A stretch of 64,000 nt of DNA, taken from contig JAWHQI010000009.1 in the NCBI GenBank assembly GCA_033032865.1, positions 14,402,001 to 14,466,000 of the forward strand, written 5' to 3'. This DNA is from Dactylorhiza incarnata. Taxonomy: Eukaryota; Streptophyta; Magnoliopsida; Asparagales; Orchidaceae. Shown here in pieces: positions 10,977-21,584 of this stretch. Under the pieces are notes generated by a model, which made no database searches, was not told the DNA's origin, and saw only the letters and a program-made list of their open reading frames with translations. Both the position numbers and the translations under genes were made by a program. The stretch's first letter is position 1. Each line of letters opens with the position of its first letter.

Positions 10977-13900
10977 GCTATGTAAATGTTTTAGGCGTCC
11001 CTGCGAGAGCGCTTTTCGATACTGGAGCTTCGCACTCCTTCTTATCGTCGGACTTCGTCCAACGTATTGGTGCGCCGTCGGTTGCTTCTGCAGATGGACT
11101 GGAGGTCCTACTGCCGAATGGATATTCGATGCGTGTGGAGAGGAGTTGCTGCGTAAAGGTTCTAGTTGGTAGTCGGGAGTATGACCTGAAGGCATCGTTA
11201 CTCCCCCTGGTTGAGTTCGATGTTATCTTCGGTATGGACTGGCTGTCGGAACAGCGTGCGTGTATCGATTGCACCACCAAGGAGGTGAGGTTTGGGCAGG
11301 GTGCCGATCGGGAGACGGTCTTTGCGGGCATGCGTGGATCGAGCAAGACGCTGATGTCTGCTCTCCAGGTGTCCAAGGCAGTGCGACAGGGAGCAGAGTT
11401 ATTCTTTGCTCTTGTGGAGGCTTCAACGCCGAGGCCCAGCCTAGCGGATGTTCCGGTAGTAGCAGAGTTCCCCGATGTGTTCCCGAGCGAGATCCCCGGT
11501 GCTCCACCGCAGCGGGAGATAGGTTTCACGATTGAGTTGGTGCCAGGCGCTAAGCCTGTGGCCCGCTCGCCGTATCGTATGGCTCCGAAAGAGTTGGCGG
11601 AGTTGAAGCTGCAGTTGCAGGAGCTGCTTGAGCAGGGCTACGTGCGTCCGAGTTCCTCACCTTGGAGTGCACCGGTCCTCTTTGTCAAAAAGAAGGACGG
11701 TAGCCTGCGGCTTTGCATCGATTATCGGGAGCTGAACAAGCTGACGGAGAAGAACAAGTATCCTCTTCCGAGGATAGATGATTTGTTCGACCAGCTCGTT
11801 GGTTCGACAGTATACTCGAAGCTGGACTTGAAGTCCGGCTATTATCAGGTGCGGATCAGGGAGTGCGATATCCCGAAGACTGCCTTCAGTACGAGGTACG
11901 GGCAGTATGAGTTCATCGTGATGCTGTTTGGGTTATCTAATGCGCCTTCGGTGTTTATGGACTTGATGCACCAGACTTTCCGAGAGTACCTCGACCGGTT
12001 TGTGGTCATCTTCCTGGATGACATACTAGTCTACTCTCAGTCCGAGGAGGAGCACGGTGATCACCTGCAAGTAGTTTTGGAGGTTCTGAGGAGGAACCAG
12101 TTGTATGCCAAGTTCTTGAAGTGCGAGTTCTGGCTTCCTTCCGTGGCGTTCATGGGCCATGTGGTTAGTGGTTCGGGTGTGGCGGTAGATCCGGTGAAGG
12201 TTTCGGCCATCAGGGAGTGGCCTGTCCTTTCTTCTGTAGCGGAGGTCCGTAGCTTCCTCGGGCTGGCCGGTTATTACAGGCACTTCGTGGAGAACTTCTC
12301 CCGGATCGCGCTGCCTCTTACGACGCTGACATGGAAGATGCAGGAGTTCATTTGGACGCCCGCGTGTGCGCAAGCTTTCGAGGAGTTGAAGTGGCGGCTT
12401 ACGACGGCTCCGATCTTATGTTTGCCTTGCGGCACGGAGGGCTACGAGATCTACACCGACGCTTCTGGGAGCGGCCTTGGCTGCGTTCTGCAGCAGCATG
12501 GCAAGGTTATAGCGTATGGCTCTCGCCAGCTGAAGGTGCACGAGCGGAACTATCCGGTCCACGACTTGAAGTTGGCAGCCGTGATATTTGCCCTAAAGCT
12601 TTGGCGGCATTATGTGTATGGCTTGAAGATCAATATCTTCACGGACCATAAGAGCCTGAAGTACCTTCTGATGCAGAAAGGGCTGAATATGCGGCAGCAG
12701 AGGTGGATGGAGTTCCTGGGGGACTTCACCTTCGAGATCCACTACACTCCCGGGAAGGGGAATGTTGTTGCGGATGCACTCAGTCGTAGGGCTCCAGCGC
12801 AGGCCAACTGGATTCAGATGCATGATGAGCACCTGATACGTGACCTGGAGGCCTTGGGTATTTCTTGCGTAGAGAAGAGGAGCAGTGCTGGTGCCTGTTT
12901 GAGTTGGACTGAGGTGCAGTACGACCTCGCAGATAGAGTCCGCCGGGCTTTTGAACTCGATCCGAGTTTGAAGCGCTACGCGGAGGATGCTGGTGGTGGG
13001 CCGGATACCCAGTTTCAGGTTCGAGTCGGATTGCTGTGGAGAGGCGACCGTTTGTGCGTCCCCAAGGTGGGTGAGCTGCGCGATGAGTTGATGTACGAGG
13101 CGCATCGTACCAAGTACTCAGTTCATCCGGGGAGCACGAAGATGTACAAGGACATGAAGGTCCTTTTCTGGTGGCCGGGTATGAAGACGGACATCGCTCA
13201 CTACGTGGCCAATTGCCACACTTGTGTGCTAGTGAAGGCGGAATGTCAGAAGCCCGGTGGCTTTTTGCAGTCATTGCCTGTTCCGGAGTGGAAGTTTGAT
13301 GACATTTCCATGGATTTCGTGCATGGGCTGCCGAGATCGCAGTGCGGGAACGATGCCATCTGGGTAGTTGTAGACCGGCTGACAAAGGTGGCGCACTTTA
13401 TCCCCAACCGGAGGGATAACTCGGTGGAGAAATTGGCGAAGTTGTATGTTGATACTATAGTGCGGCTGCACGGTGTGCCACGTAGCATCGTCAGTGATCG
13501 TGATGGACGCTTTACTTCGAGCGACTGGAGGCTAGTCAACCGTCTTTTGGGTACGAAGCTGCAGTTTAGCACGGCCTTTCATCCTCAGACGGATGGACAA
13601 ACTGAGTGTACCAACAGGACGATGGAAGACATGCTCCGGATGTGCGTCCTGGATTTTGGCAAGGGGTGGGAAGATCACCTCTTTCTTGTTGAGTTCGCGT
13701 ACAACAACAGCTATCAGGCGAGTTTTCAGATGGCGCCTTTCGAGGCCATCTATGGCAGGAAGTGCCGCACTCCCTTAGCTTGGGCGGAAACGGGCGAGAC
13801 GAAGCTCTTCAAGAGGAAAGACGTCGAAGAGGCGACTTCGACGGTGCGTTTGATCCGGGAGAGGCTTTTGGTTGCGCAGGATAGGCAGGCGAAGTACTAT

Positions 13901-14350
13901 AATGCGAAGCACCGCGACGTCCAGTTCGTCGTTGGCGATTGGGTTTACTTGAAGATCAGGCCATTCAAGGGCGTGTCCAGGATTCGGCGCTTGAAAAAGC
14001 TGAGTCCGAGATACCTTGGACCATTTGAGATCATCGAGCGCGTCGGCGAGGCGGCTTATAGGCTTGCGCTATCGGCGGAACTGAGCGGGCTACACGATGT
14101 ATTCCACATCTCCGTATTGCGGAAGGCAGTGCAAGAGCCTACGCAGGTGGTCACGGCGGTTCAGGTGCCCGTGGATAGTGGGCTTAAGACGGCGGTCAGG
14201 CCCGTTAGCATCGAGGATGCTGAGGTGCGTCAGTTGCGGAACAGGGCGATCCGTATGGTAAAGGTCCGTTGGGACAACTGCGGTCGCGAGGAGCTCTCAT
14301 AGGAGCGTGAGCAGACCATGATGGAGGAGTTCCCCGAGCTGTTTCAGTGA
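10977..14350 (+). pseudogene. pol: Tekay-1 pol: protease, RT, RNase H, integrase, chromodomain-like tail
   Basis: Open for 1118 codons if counted from an ATG at 10946 that lies within the proposed intron. In that numbering: protease DTG 25-27; RT motif A D294 and FLDD 356-359; RNase H D505; integrase zinc ligands H720, H727, C757, C760; integrase triad D790, D851, E887, all present. Faults: the RNase H glutamate of the DLELAAV motif is K542 (codon 12569-12571), the RT MPFGL motif reads MLFGL, and a TAG at 14300-14302 (expected Trp of the chromodomain-like W) cuts the tail 16 codons before the natural TGA at 14348. It could make most of a polyprotein but not a fully competent one. Confidence 0.9.
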
Positions 14351-14440
14351 CGTTTATCTCTTTTTCCCCTTTGTGTAAAGACTTTTTGATATATATTTAT
14401 ATATGCGTGTTTTTACAAATTTCGGGACGAAATTTATATA

Positions 14441-14452
14441 AGGAGGGGAGGG
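14441..14452 (+). other. Polypurine tract of Tekay-1
   Basis: AGGAGGGGAGGG ends one base before the LTR's TG. It is the plus-strand primer site and fixes the 3' LTR start. Confidence 0.88.
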
Positions 14453-14496
14453 TTGTAAGACCCCAAATCAGGAAGGTAAATTTCTGGAGTTCTTAA

Positions 14497-14662
14497 CGTT
14501 GTCGCCCAGGCGACAGTGGCTGTCGCCCGGCGATAGCGTTGTCGGGTGGCGGCTAACGCTGGCGACAAGGTGACTGGGGTCATGCAGCAGTGTTGCTGGC
14601 TGGTCAAAGTCGGTTCATAACGCTGTCGCCCAGGCGACAATGGCTGTCGCCCGGCGACAGCT
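14497..14662. repeat. GTCGCC-GGCGAC palindrome cluster in Tekay-1 LTR
   Basis: Paired words such as TGTCGCCCAGGCGACA and TGTCGCCCGGCGACA occur twice as a block (14499-14540 and 14621-14660) near the LTR start. Each block is two adjacent interrupted palindromes with a shared CGCCnGGCG core. Confidence 0.85.
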
Positions 14663-15249
14663 CAAAGTTGGACTTTGTGGCCGAAATCAAGGGCATTGAT
14701 TGCACTTTGACTTTGGGGGCTGGTTTTGGCTTGGGAGGCTCGGTGGCAGCATAGAAGGCCAAAATCCCCTTCTTCTTCATTATTTTCCTTAAGGGTTCTT
14801 AAGAGAGAGAGAGAAGAGCTTGGAGAAGAAGGAGAAATAGTAAACCCTAGCTTGGAGCTTGGGTTTGGAGGAGCTACACTCATCCGATCCCTTCAACGTT
14901 GGTGGCTACGCGTAGAGGAGGGCAACGCGCTCCTTTCCATCCGTGCCAAAAGTCGAGCCATGGGCTCAAAGCGGCGTTTAAGGGTAACGAACTTTTCTAC
15001 CCTCTTTTGGACATGCCTTAGTCCTTTCCCTTGCATCGTTGAGGCACCTACCCAAAAGGGTGAGGTCGTGGCCTCCGACGGGTCGATTTGTGCTATCCCC
15101 GTCAAAGCTTGCATTCATGTAGAGTCCACGCGTGAGATGGACGTAGGCGCGCTGTGTGAAGCCCATCCGAGACGATTCGTCCGGATTGGTGATACTTTTT
15201 AGGTATTGTGCATGCCGGGGAAAACCCATGTGTTGTTATACTTGCCTCG

Positions 15250-15572
15250 TAGGGCTAGAGGGTGCTACTGCATGCGCAGCAACGCCCGGGGGTGTGCCCC
15301 GGGGAGCACCCGAAGTTAAAAGGCAGAAATGGAGTTCTGTCCATCTGTCGCTGGCGCGACAGTGACTGTCGCCTGGGCGACAGCTTCCCAGAATTGGGTT
15401 CTGGTGAATTTGGGTGTTCTGAGGCAGTGGGAGTGCTAATGCATGTGCAGCAACGCCTGGGGGTGTGCCCCGGGAAGCACCCACAGCTAGAAGCCAAATT
15501 AGGGTTTTGTGCACTGTCGCTGGCGACAGTGACTGTCGCCTGGCTGACAGCTTCCCGGACTGAGTTCTGGTG
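15250..15572. repeat. Tandem duplication with palindromes inside Tekay-1 LTR
   Basis: Two diverged copies of a roughly 170-bp unit, each with GGTGTGCCCCGGG..GCACCC followed by CTGTCGC(T)GGCG(C)GACAG and CTGTCGCCTGG(G)CGACAG. The same palindromic core as at 14497 recurs, about 700 bp away in the same LTR. Confidence 0.8.
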
Positions 15573-16118
15573 ATGTTGTTGTGCCCACCTGTTGAGGGGA
15601 CCTGAGGCCGGTGTACCCGACCTGTGAGGGTGTCCTGGTGGATGACTTAGCGACCCGTGGAGCCGGCTAATTGAGAATACCTGGGCTGAAGGGACGCCAT
15701 ACCCTCTTTTCGTGTTGTACAACGAGAGCTGTGAACAACGGGCATTTGGCAAACCTTAAACCACACCATTGCAGCACCTGATTAGTAAGCCTCGGACAGC
15801 ATGTCGGGAGGTAATGGGATAGAGTCTTCGGACTACGTTATGTTCACAATTAAAGCACGGGGGAGCCCTGGTATTCGGGCCGCCGACTTTAGCCTCGAAG
15901 GGCAAAGCCATCAAGAGTGGATGGTGGTGGAAGGCGTAGTACACCAAAGAGTACCTGAGTGCACGAGACGTGGAGGCCATTCCCACGTTTGTGTTGTTGC
16001 ATATGTATGAAATGTTGTGGGCTCGTCTAGTCGCACTCTTATATATATGCTGTTGAGACTGTTTTGCAGGGACGTTTAGAACTGCCACCCCCTCGAAGGG
16101 GTGGGGTCGTTATAACTT

Positions 16119-16136
16119 GGTCAGCTTTAGCTGACC
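16119..16136. repeat. Conserved 18-bp inverted repeat in Tekay-1 LTR
   Basis: GGTCAGCTTTAGCTGACC follows GGGTCGTTATA. The related LTRs of Tekay-2 hold GGTCAGCTAAAGCTGACC at the matching place (28864 and 51186). The arms are identical and only the centre differs. Confidence 0.75.
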
Positions 16137-16561
16137 GTTGCCCTGTTTTGCCACCGTCTTTGGTGGGCTTGTTGTACAGGAGCTGGACCGAGCGGGACCT
16201 TGGCGTGCTGAAGCCCCTGCGCTACTGCGGCCCTTGAAGGCCTTTTGTCCTTTCTTCTGTTTTCATGTATGGCCGGCCTGCGCGTCGATGTTGGTAAACT
16301 GTAAGGCCGTCGTGCCTCTTTTATGTGTTGTAAAACATTTTATTCCAAGTTAATAGAAGTGGACATACCCGAGTTCAGGTCTTGTGGTTTATAATTCTGT
16401 CTCTCTCTTTTACTTCCGCATAGAATGCTCTGAGTTAGGCTTCGTGGTATAGTGTCGTTGCATATTCAATTAAGTGACGTTTCCGTTTGTTTTGTAGTAT
16501 ATGGCGTGGGGCCCCGGCCGGACCTTCTGCTATATGCTTCTTAACGGATGGGGGTGTTACA

Positions 16562-18593
16562 GTCCCAACCACCTTAGATTTGTTAACTGCTATATAAGAG
16601 GGTGGGTAGACCAATTTATTTTAAAACTGGCCCCGGACAAGTTGGTGTGTGGTTAGACAAATGTTTAAGACTGGATTACTAGATCGAAAAAGAGAATGAG
16701 ATGGTATGAGCCACAAGAAACTACAGTATATGTTAAGCTTCTAGGACTAGTCTTAGATCGTGACCAAGTGAAAGTAAGTGAGGAAAATTTGGTCAACAAA
16801 ACATGGGCAACGTTGAGATTCAATTGAAGATCAACGTCTTCTCTCCCCTAAATAATTAAAAGCCATCTTAGGGACCTATAGTAAGCAGAGAGTTGTGGGA
16901 GGTATGGGTAGCCACCAATAATACTAAATATCTTGAGAAAGGAAGATTTTGGATGTCACCCCATCATACTTTCTAGTACCGTTGTGAGCCCTTCATCGGG
17001 TAGACCTCGGAAAGTCCAAGATGCACCTTAAACATCTAAGGCCAACAAAAGAGTACTAGAGAAGGCTAGATGATTTAGGAATATGAATTAATCATGCGCA
17101 TACATCTTAGGTGACTCGTACCTTATAGATTAGAACGGACAAGTCTGTCCATGGGGTCGTAGGCTTGGTAATAAGGAAGGACGGGTTGGTCCTGCAAGTA
17201 GTAGATTCGGTAAATATGTGATAGAGGGTTGGTTAGTCCTATGAGCCAGAGGCTCAGATGATATAGCTGATACATAAATGCATGTGCATAAAATTTGGTG
17301 GGTCTTCGGAACTAGCCTAGTCGACACACAAGTGGTAAGAGTCTAAGGGGGCCAGAATAATTTTACTGTGCATTCAAAAGATCCTACAGTTAGCCATTTA
17401 AGGTTTGACTCCTTCAGGTACAGCAAGAGTACGCATGAGTATTTGAGTACCAAGTCTAGTGCCATAGCGTACGTTAGGTCCTAGGTCTGGTAGTGTGTTA
17501 TACCCATGTAGGAGAGGAGATGCCCGCTCCTCTGCCACCATTTGACCACGACGGGAGGTGCCTGGGATGTTAGCTGCCTCCGAAAAGTGGAAACTAAAGG
17601 TCTGTGCGTGCAGAGTCGTGTGGGTGAATTGCATATGCGTGAACCTTCTACATAGACATTGCATTGCATATCATACACATCATACATATAAATCATGACC
17701 CCCATCGTATAATTTAGTATGGGCTTCCTTATACGATGAGTTTTGCAAAACGACCCCTTAACTTAGAAGACTGTATGAGGTTTCCTTATAAGTTAAGGTT
17801 ACTTTCTTAACTTTTAGTTTGTTCTTACTTCCTTTACTCACTTGGTTATTCTTTTGCTGTACTAAATTATATAACCTTATAGTAGAATTGTTAGAATTGT
17901 TTTATTGTTGGTGATTCTATTCTTATTCTGATACATTATTGTGTGAGGGATAGCAATGTCACCTGCTTGATCCTACCCTTTGTTGTCCTCAGTTTCTTCC
18001 TCCCGCCCGGTGTTTAGGAGTCGTCGGGGGAGGTGACGGGGAAAACCGTTTAGTCATTTGACTAACGGCCGGTTGCGGCATAAAAAACAGGAGAAGCAGG
18101 AGCAGAACCGCATCCAGAGGGAGGGACCTGAACCAGTTGCCCGGCCCGGTGTTGGATTGATAGCAGCCTCGGGGAGAGCACCGGTGAGCGTCCGTCCTTC
18201 AATTCCTGTCCTTCATATCTACCCTGGTCAGAGTAGGGAGTTACACATTCTTGAAGGCACCGTCGAATGTTAGTGCTTACAATGCTTTATTTTTGCCAAG
18301 AGAGGCCAAGAAAATATGATGTGTCAGGCTTAAGCCCTTTTTATCTCTAGCGTTTCTTTTTCAGTACTCTATCTATTTTGTATCTCATTTGGGCAAGTAT
18401 CCTATGATATTATGTGATTGTTGTGGACATGTTTTCTTATTTATACTATGATATATGGTTGGCCTGGATGAATGATTAGCTGGCAGGATCGGCGTCTTGC
18501 GGTAGGATTCTTCCCAAGTGAAGGTGTCACCGCAAGGCGGCAGTTTTGGGCGATAAGATCCGAAATCGAATGCAAAAAAAGAAAGGGTCTTAC
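16562..18593 (+). repeat. LTR fragment of a family related to Gypsy-3
   Basis: Read in reverse complement, this stretch matches the outer 1.7 kb of the Gypsy-3 LTR at scattered but ordered blocks: the TATGATGGGGGT segment, the CACACGACTCT..GCACAGACCTTT segment, GCGTACTCTTGCTG, and the terminal GGTGnCACCGCAAGGC..TCTTACA, ending at 18593. It is old and diverged. The left side is cut off by Tekay-1; no PBS follows the right end, so it may be a truncated solo LTR. No gene. Confidence 0.65.
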
Positions 18594-19140
18594 AGGCCCG
18601 GGCCCGGCAGGGAAAAAGCCCGGCAAGGCCTGGTCCCGGGCTACCGAGGCCTAACAAGGCCTTAGTTTGGGGCATTTGCCCGGACCGATACCCAGCCCGG
18701 GCCAGGCCGGGCAAAGCCCGGGCACTGGGCCAGGCTTAGGCCTGCATAAAAGCCCAATTTTTCGTGGTTGCCAGCCATACAGCCATCAATTGATGGCTAA
18801 TTTATGGTTGACAGCCATCAATTGATGGCTGGGCCATGGCTCCATCAACTCAGCCATCAATTGATGGCAGCCATCAGCCATCAATTGATGGTTGCCAAAT
18901 TGATGGTTGATCAATTGATGGCATTTTTTTAATTATAAAAATAAAAATATACATATATATATAAGACCGGGCCAGGCCTAGGCCTAGCCTGGCCCGGCCT
19001 TGGGGGGCTCATCAGGCTCCCTTAGGGGGGAGGGAGCCCGAGCCCGGCTAAATCGGGCCTGGGCCCGAGCTTGATTTAGGAAAGCAAGGGCCTGGTAGGC
19101 CCAGTTCAGGCCCATGCCTACCGAGCTTTTCAGACAGCGC
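18594..19140. repeat. GC-rich self-complementary repeat, unclassified
   Basis: Dominated by GGCCCGGGCC, GCCCGG and AGGCCT words on both sides of an AT-rich centre, so the whole block can fold back on itself. This is the look of some nonautonomous DNA transposons, but I cannot find matching terminal repeats with a target duplication. Confidence 0.5.
18782..18922. repeat. GCCATCAATTGATGGC palindrome array
   Basis: Four near-perfect copies of the 16-bp palindrome or its 14-bp core (18783, 18811, 18855, 18878), plus shorter CAATTGATGG copies to 18922, lie in the centre of the GC-rich block. Spacing is irregular. Confidence 0.85.
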
Positions 19141-20219
19141 TGCTCAAAACTAGATTATTTTCTTTATAGAGGTCATAACCTTTGTCTTGCCAAACATACA
19201 TTCTATGATAATGGCATTTTTGACCAAACTCATCGGAGCAAATAAGCCGTGCCAAACGAAGCCTAAGTCTCAAGCATTATTTACTCACATGTCTATAAAA
19301 ATATTAATGCAAACAATTATAATTTGATGTCCTTGATGGTCGAATTATTTAAGTCTGATCTCCGGATGTGCGGGGTGAGGTCCATGGAGATCAAAATCGA
19401 TTTTTTTTGTCCCCACTTTTTCTTTGCTTTATCGCCAAACTTTTTTGTATGCCACACGTCAATATAATTGCACTCTCGGAATAAATTTTGAAATAAAGAT
19501 TGGACTGAAAAATTTCTCCTATGCATGCACATTGCTTCCATAAATCCTATGTTAATATAGCTGGGGGCGACGAGGCCCGACTGAGTGGTCGGCGAATCCA
19601 ATGAGCCAGACAAAGATAAGGATCACAAGCCGATGGGTTGAGTTTGCCATACAGTTGGAGTAAACAGATGGAGCGGAGGGTAATTAATTAAGCAACTACA
19701 TTTCGAGTTAGCAAATGTAGTCAGGCTCTGAAGCGCATCACACCATCGACTGAGCTTTCTTTGGGATTCTTGTGGAGAAGACAATGACCTGAGATGTTCG
19801 GCACCGAAGAGGTCGGAGTCAGATTAGGAACCTCGCATGGCCGCCTCAAGGGGACTTTTGGCACTTAGCACCCTCCAAAATAGGGTCTTTGACACTTTAC
19901 ACCCCAAGCCTATAGTCTTCGGTGTATTGCACACTTCCCACCTTTTCTTTTATATGAGAGGGGCAATTCGGTCATTCAAAATTAAGAATCACAATTTTAC
20001 GTCTTGTTCTATTTCTGCCACTCATCCTCGCATCGCTTTGCTCGTGCAATCTTTGACATCGCCGACAGCCTAAGCCTCACCGACCTTTAATCCTGGAAAC
20101 CTCGTTGACGTCTTCTCCTGGTGCTGTTGTATAACCCGTAATTTGTCGAAATCAGAAATGCCTAAGGAGATTGATGTTCGCAGACCATTCAACTCGGCAA
20201 CCTGGCGGCTATTCACAGA
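19141..20219. other. Unclassified intergenic or decayed repeat sequence
   Basis: No coding frame with recognisable domains. The segment 19920-20040 (GGTGTATTGC, then ATATGAGAGGGGCAAT, then AATTAAGAATCA) is matched in inverted orientation at 25800-25925. Otherwise I see nothing that can be named. Confidence 0.5.
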
Positions 20220-20620
20220 CCTCGCTAGGAGAGTACTCGACATACTCAAGGGGAGTATTCGGCGACCTCCAGGAGAGTACTCGGCGACCTTTACGAGAGT
20301 ACTCGCCAGACTCCCGGGGAATAGTCAGCAGACTCCAGGGAGTACTCGACAGACTCCATGGGAGTACTCGGCAGACTCCAGGGGAGTACTCGATGACCTC
20401 CGGGGGAGTACTCGGCGACCTCCGAGAGGGTACTTCACCCATACGGGTCTGAGAATAACATTTTTCTTAAGGCAGGTGGGCTATCCGCGGACCATTTTGG
20501 TTTGTGAATAGCATTTTTGTTAAGGCAGAAGAAGCTGTTCGGAGTCCATCTCAAAAGGTAGGAGCGGCTATTCGCAGACCATCCCCCCTTTTGGATTTGC
20601 CTACAAATAGGACCCCAAGA
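20220..20620 (+). repeat. GAGTACTC palindrome array, probable U3 of an LTR fragment
   Basis: About eight copies of a unit of roughly 22-30 bp, with GAGTACTC as core and CGGCGACCTCC or CAGACTCCA between, run from 20226 to 20430. A TATA-like ACAAATAGG follows at 20594-20602. The words CTATCCGCGGACCA and CTATTCGCAGACCA flank it; the two Copia-like solo LTRs (29094, 54338) contain TATCCGCAGACC beside their arrays. Probably part of a related LTR, but I could not find its ends. Confidence 0.6.
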
Positions 20621-21083
20621 CACAAGTAAAAGGCACCTTCCCCCTATGGTGCGCGAGTTCAGTGTCTGCCTCGCTTGTGCCGAGCTCAGCAATGGCTTTA
20701 GGAGGGGAAGTTCCTATAGACTTCCGGGTGTGTGGTGGGACCTCCTCGCTGCAGCACACGGGTTTTGTCTATAGGCAGTCTGGAGGTGTTCTTTGTGCTC
20801 GTTAGCTTCTTCTCGTCGAGTTTCACATGGGTCGACCACTAAACAAGTAACCTTGGGTCACCCACTTGGTCCGAACGCAATTGAACCAGTTTTCGGGTTT
20901 CAATAGCTATGTAGGTGAAATCGCTCATATACCTTCTCAAAGGATAGGAAATGAGGGCTTTTCGTCCTTTTCAGACCATCATGCAAGATATCGCTCAACT
21001 ACAGTGAGACTTACTTTTTCCCCGACATTCTTCTCACCCATCCGGAGAGCGCTCTTGGCTTGCTAATCTTCTCCAGTGAGATT
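20621..21083. other. Unclassified sequence downstream of the GAGTACTC array
   Basis: Looks like a transcribed LTR leader (CTTCTCGTCGAG, GGGTCGACC, CCACTTGGTCCG) but no PBS, coding frame or terminal repeat is visible before the TAT solo LTR starts at 21084. Confidence 0.4.
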
Positions 21084-21584
21084 TGATAGGTACCCCTAAA
21101 TAAATAGGAGAAATCGGGCTGCAGATATCTGATTCTCCACCCTAATGAGGGTGCCAATAGCCACTTTTCCCCCCTCCCATTATGCGTGGTGCCATTATTG
21201 GGGGATGAGGAAACCACCAACAACCAAGGCACCACTCCGCCCACCATCGCCACGCCAAGAGCACACAAGCTCCCTAACCGTTACCCATCGCACGGCCATA
21301 CCAGTCGTGTGACCGCCGCCTCGACCATGCGGCCTACGCCGCACGGCCCCCCTCCGGTCATGCTGCCGCCGTCGCACGGCTCGCTCCTGCCATGCAGTAG
21401 CCACTGCTACCGCAAGGCCACCCCGGACGTGCGGCCACCCCTGCATGGCTCACTTCGGTCGCTGCCGCATCGCTCTCTTCGGTCGTGCAGCCTCCACCGC
21501 ATGACCCTCTCTGGCAGAGCGGTAGCCGCCGCGTGTCTCCCACAAATCTTGCGGTCAGCGCCGCACAACTCCCACCGTCGTGCA

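Larger units (their letters stand above)
9711..16561 (+). mobile_element. Tekay-1: Tekay(Del)-like Ty3/Gypsy chromovirus, 5' end missing from the window
   Basis: Order gag, protease, RT, RNase H, integrase, chromodomain-like tail, polypurine tract, 3' LTR defines Ty3/Gypsy; the >2-kb LTR starting TGTAAGACCCC and the protein sequence match the Tekay/Del group. The left boundary is the outer end of the SIRE LTR at 9710, so the 5' LTR and PBS probably lie left of the window beyond the SIRE insertion. Gag and pol are long and nearly open, so it is younger than Tekay-2. Confidence 0.9.
14454..16561 (+). repeat. 3' LTR of Tekay-1
   Basis: Starts TGTAAGACCCC after the polypurine tract and ends GGGGTGTTACA, 2108 bp. 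It holds two clusters of GTCGCC..GGCGAC palindromes, a tandem duplication of about 170 bp (15250-15420 and 15421-15572) and a conserved 18-bp inverted repeat at 16119. Its last ~100 bp (ATGGCGTGGGG...TTACA) are clearly related to the Tekay-2 LTR end. Confidence 0.9.

Noticed and set aside
18594..19140. hAT-type MITE
   Set aside because: CAGGCCCGGG at the start is suggestive, but no matching inverted end and no 8-bp duplication could be found.
19317..19613. 98-codon minus-strand frame
   Set aside because: No recognisable domain and no gene context; chance frame in decayed repeat.
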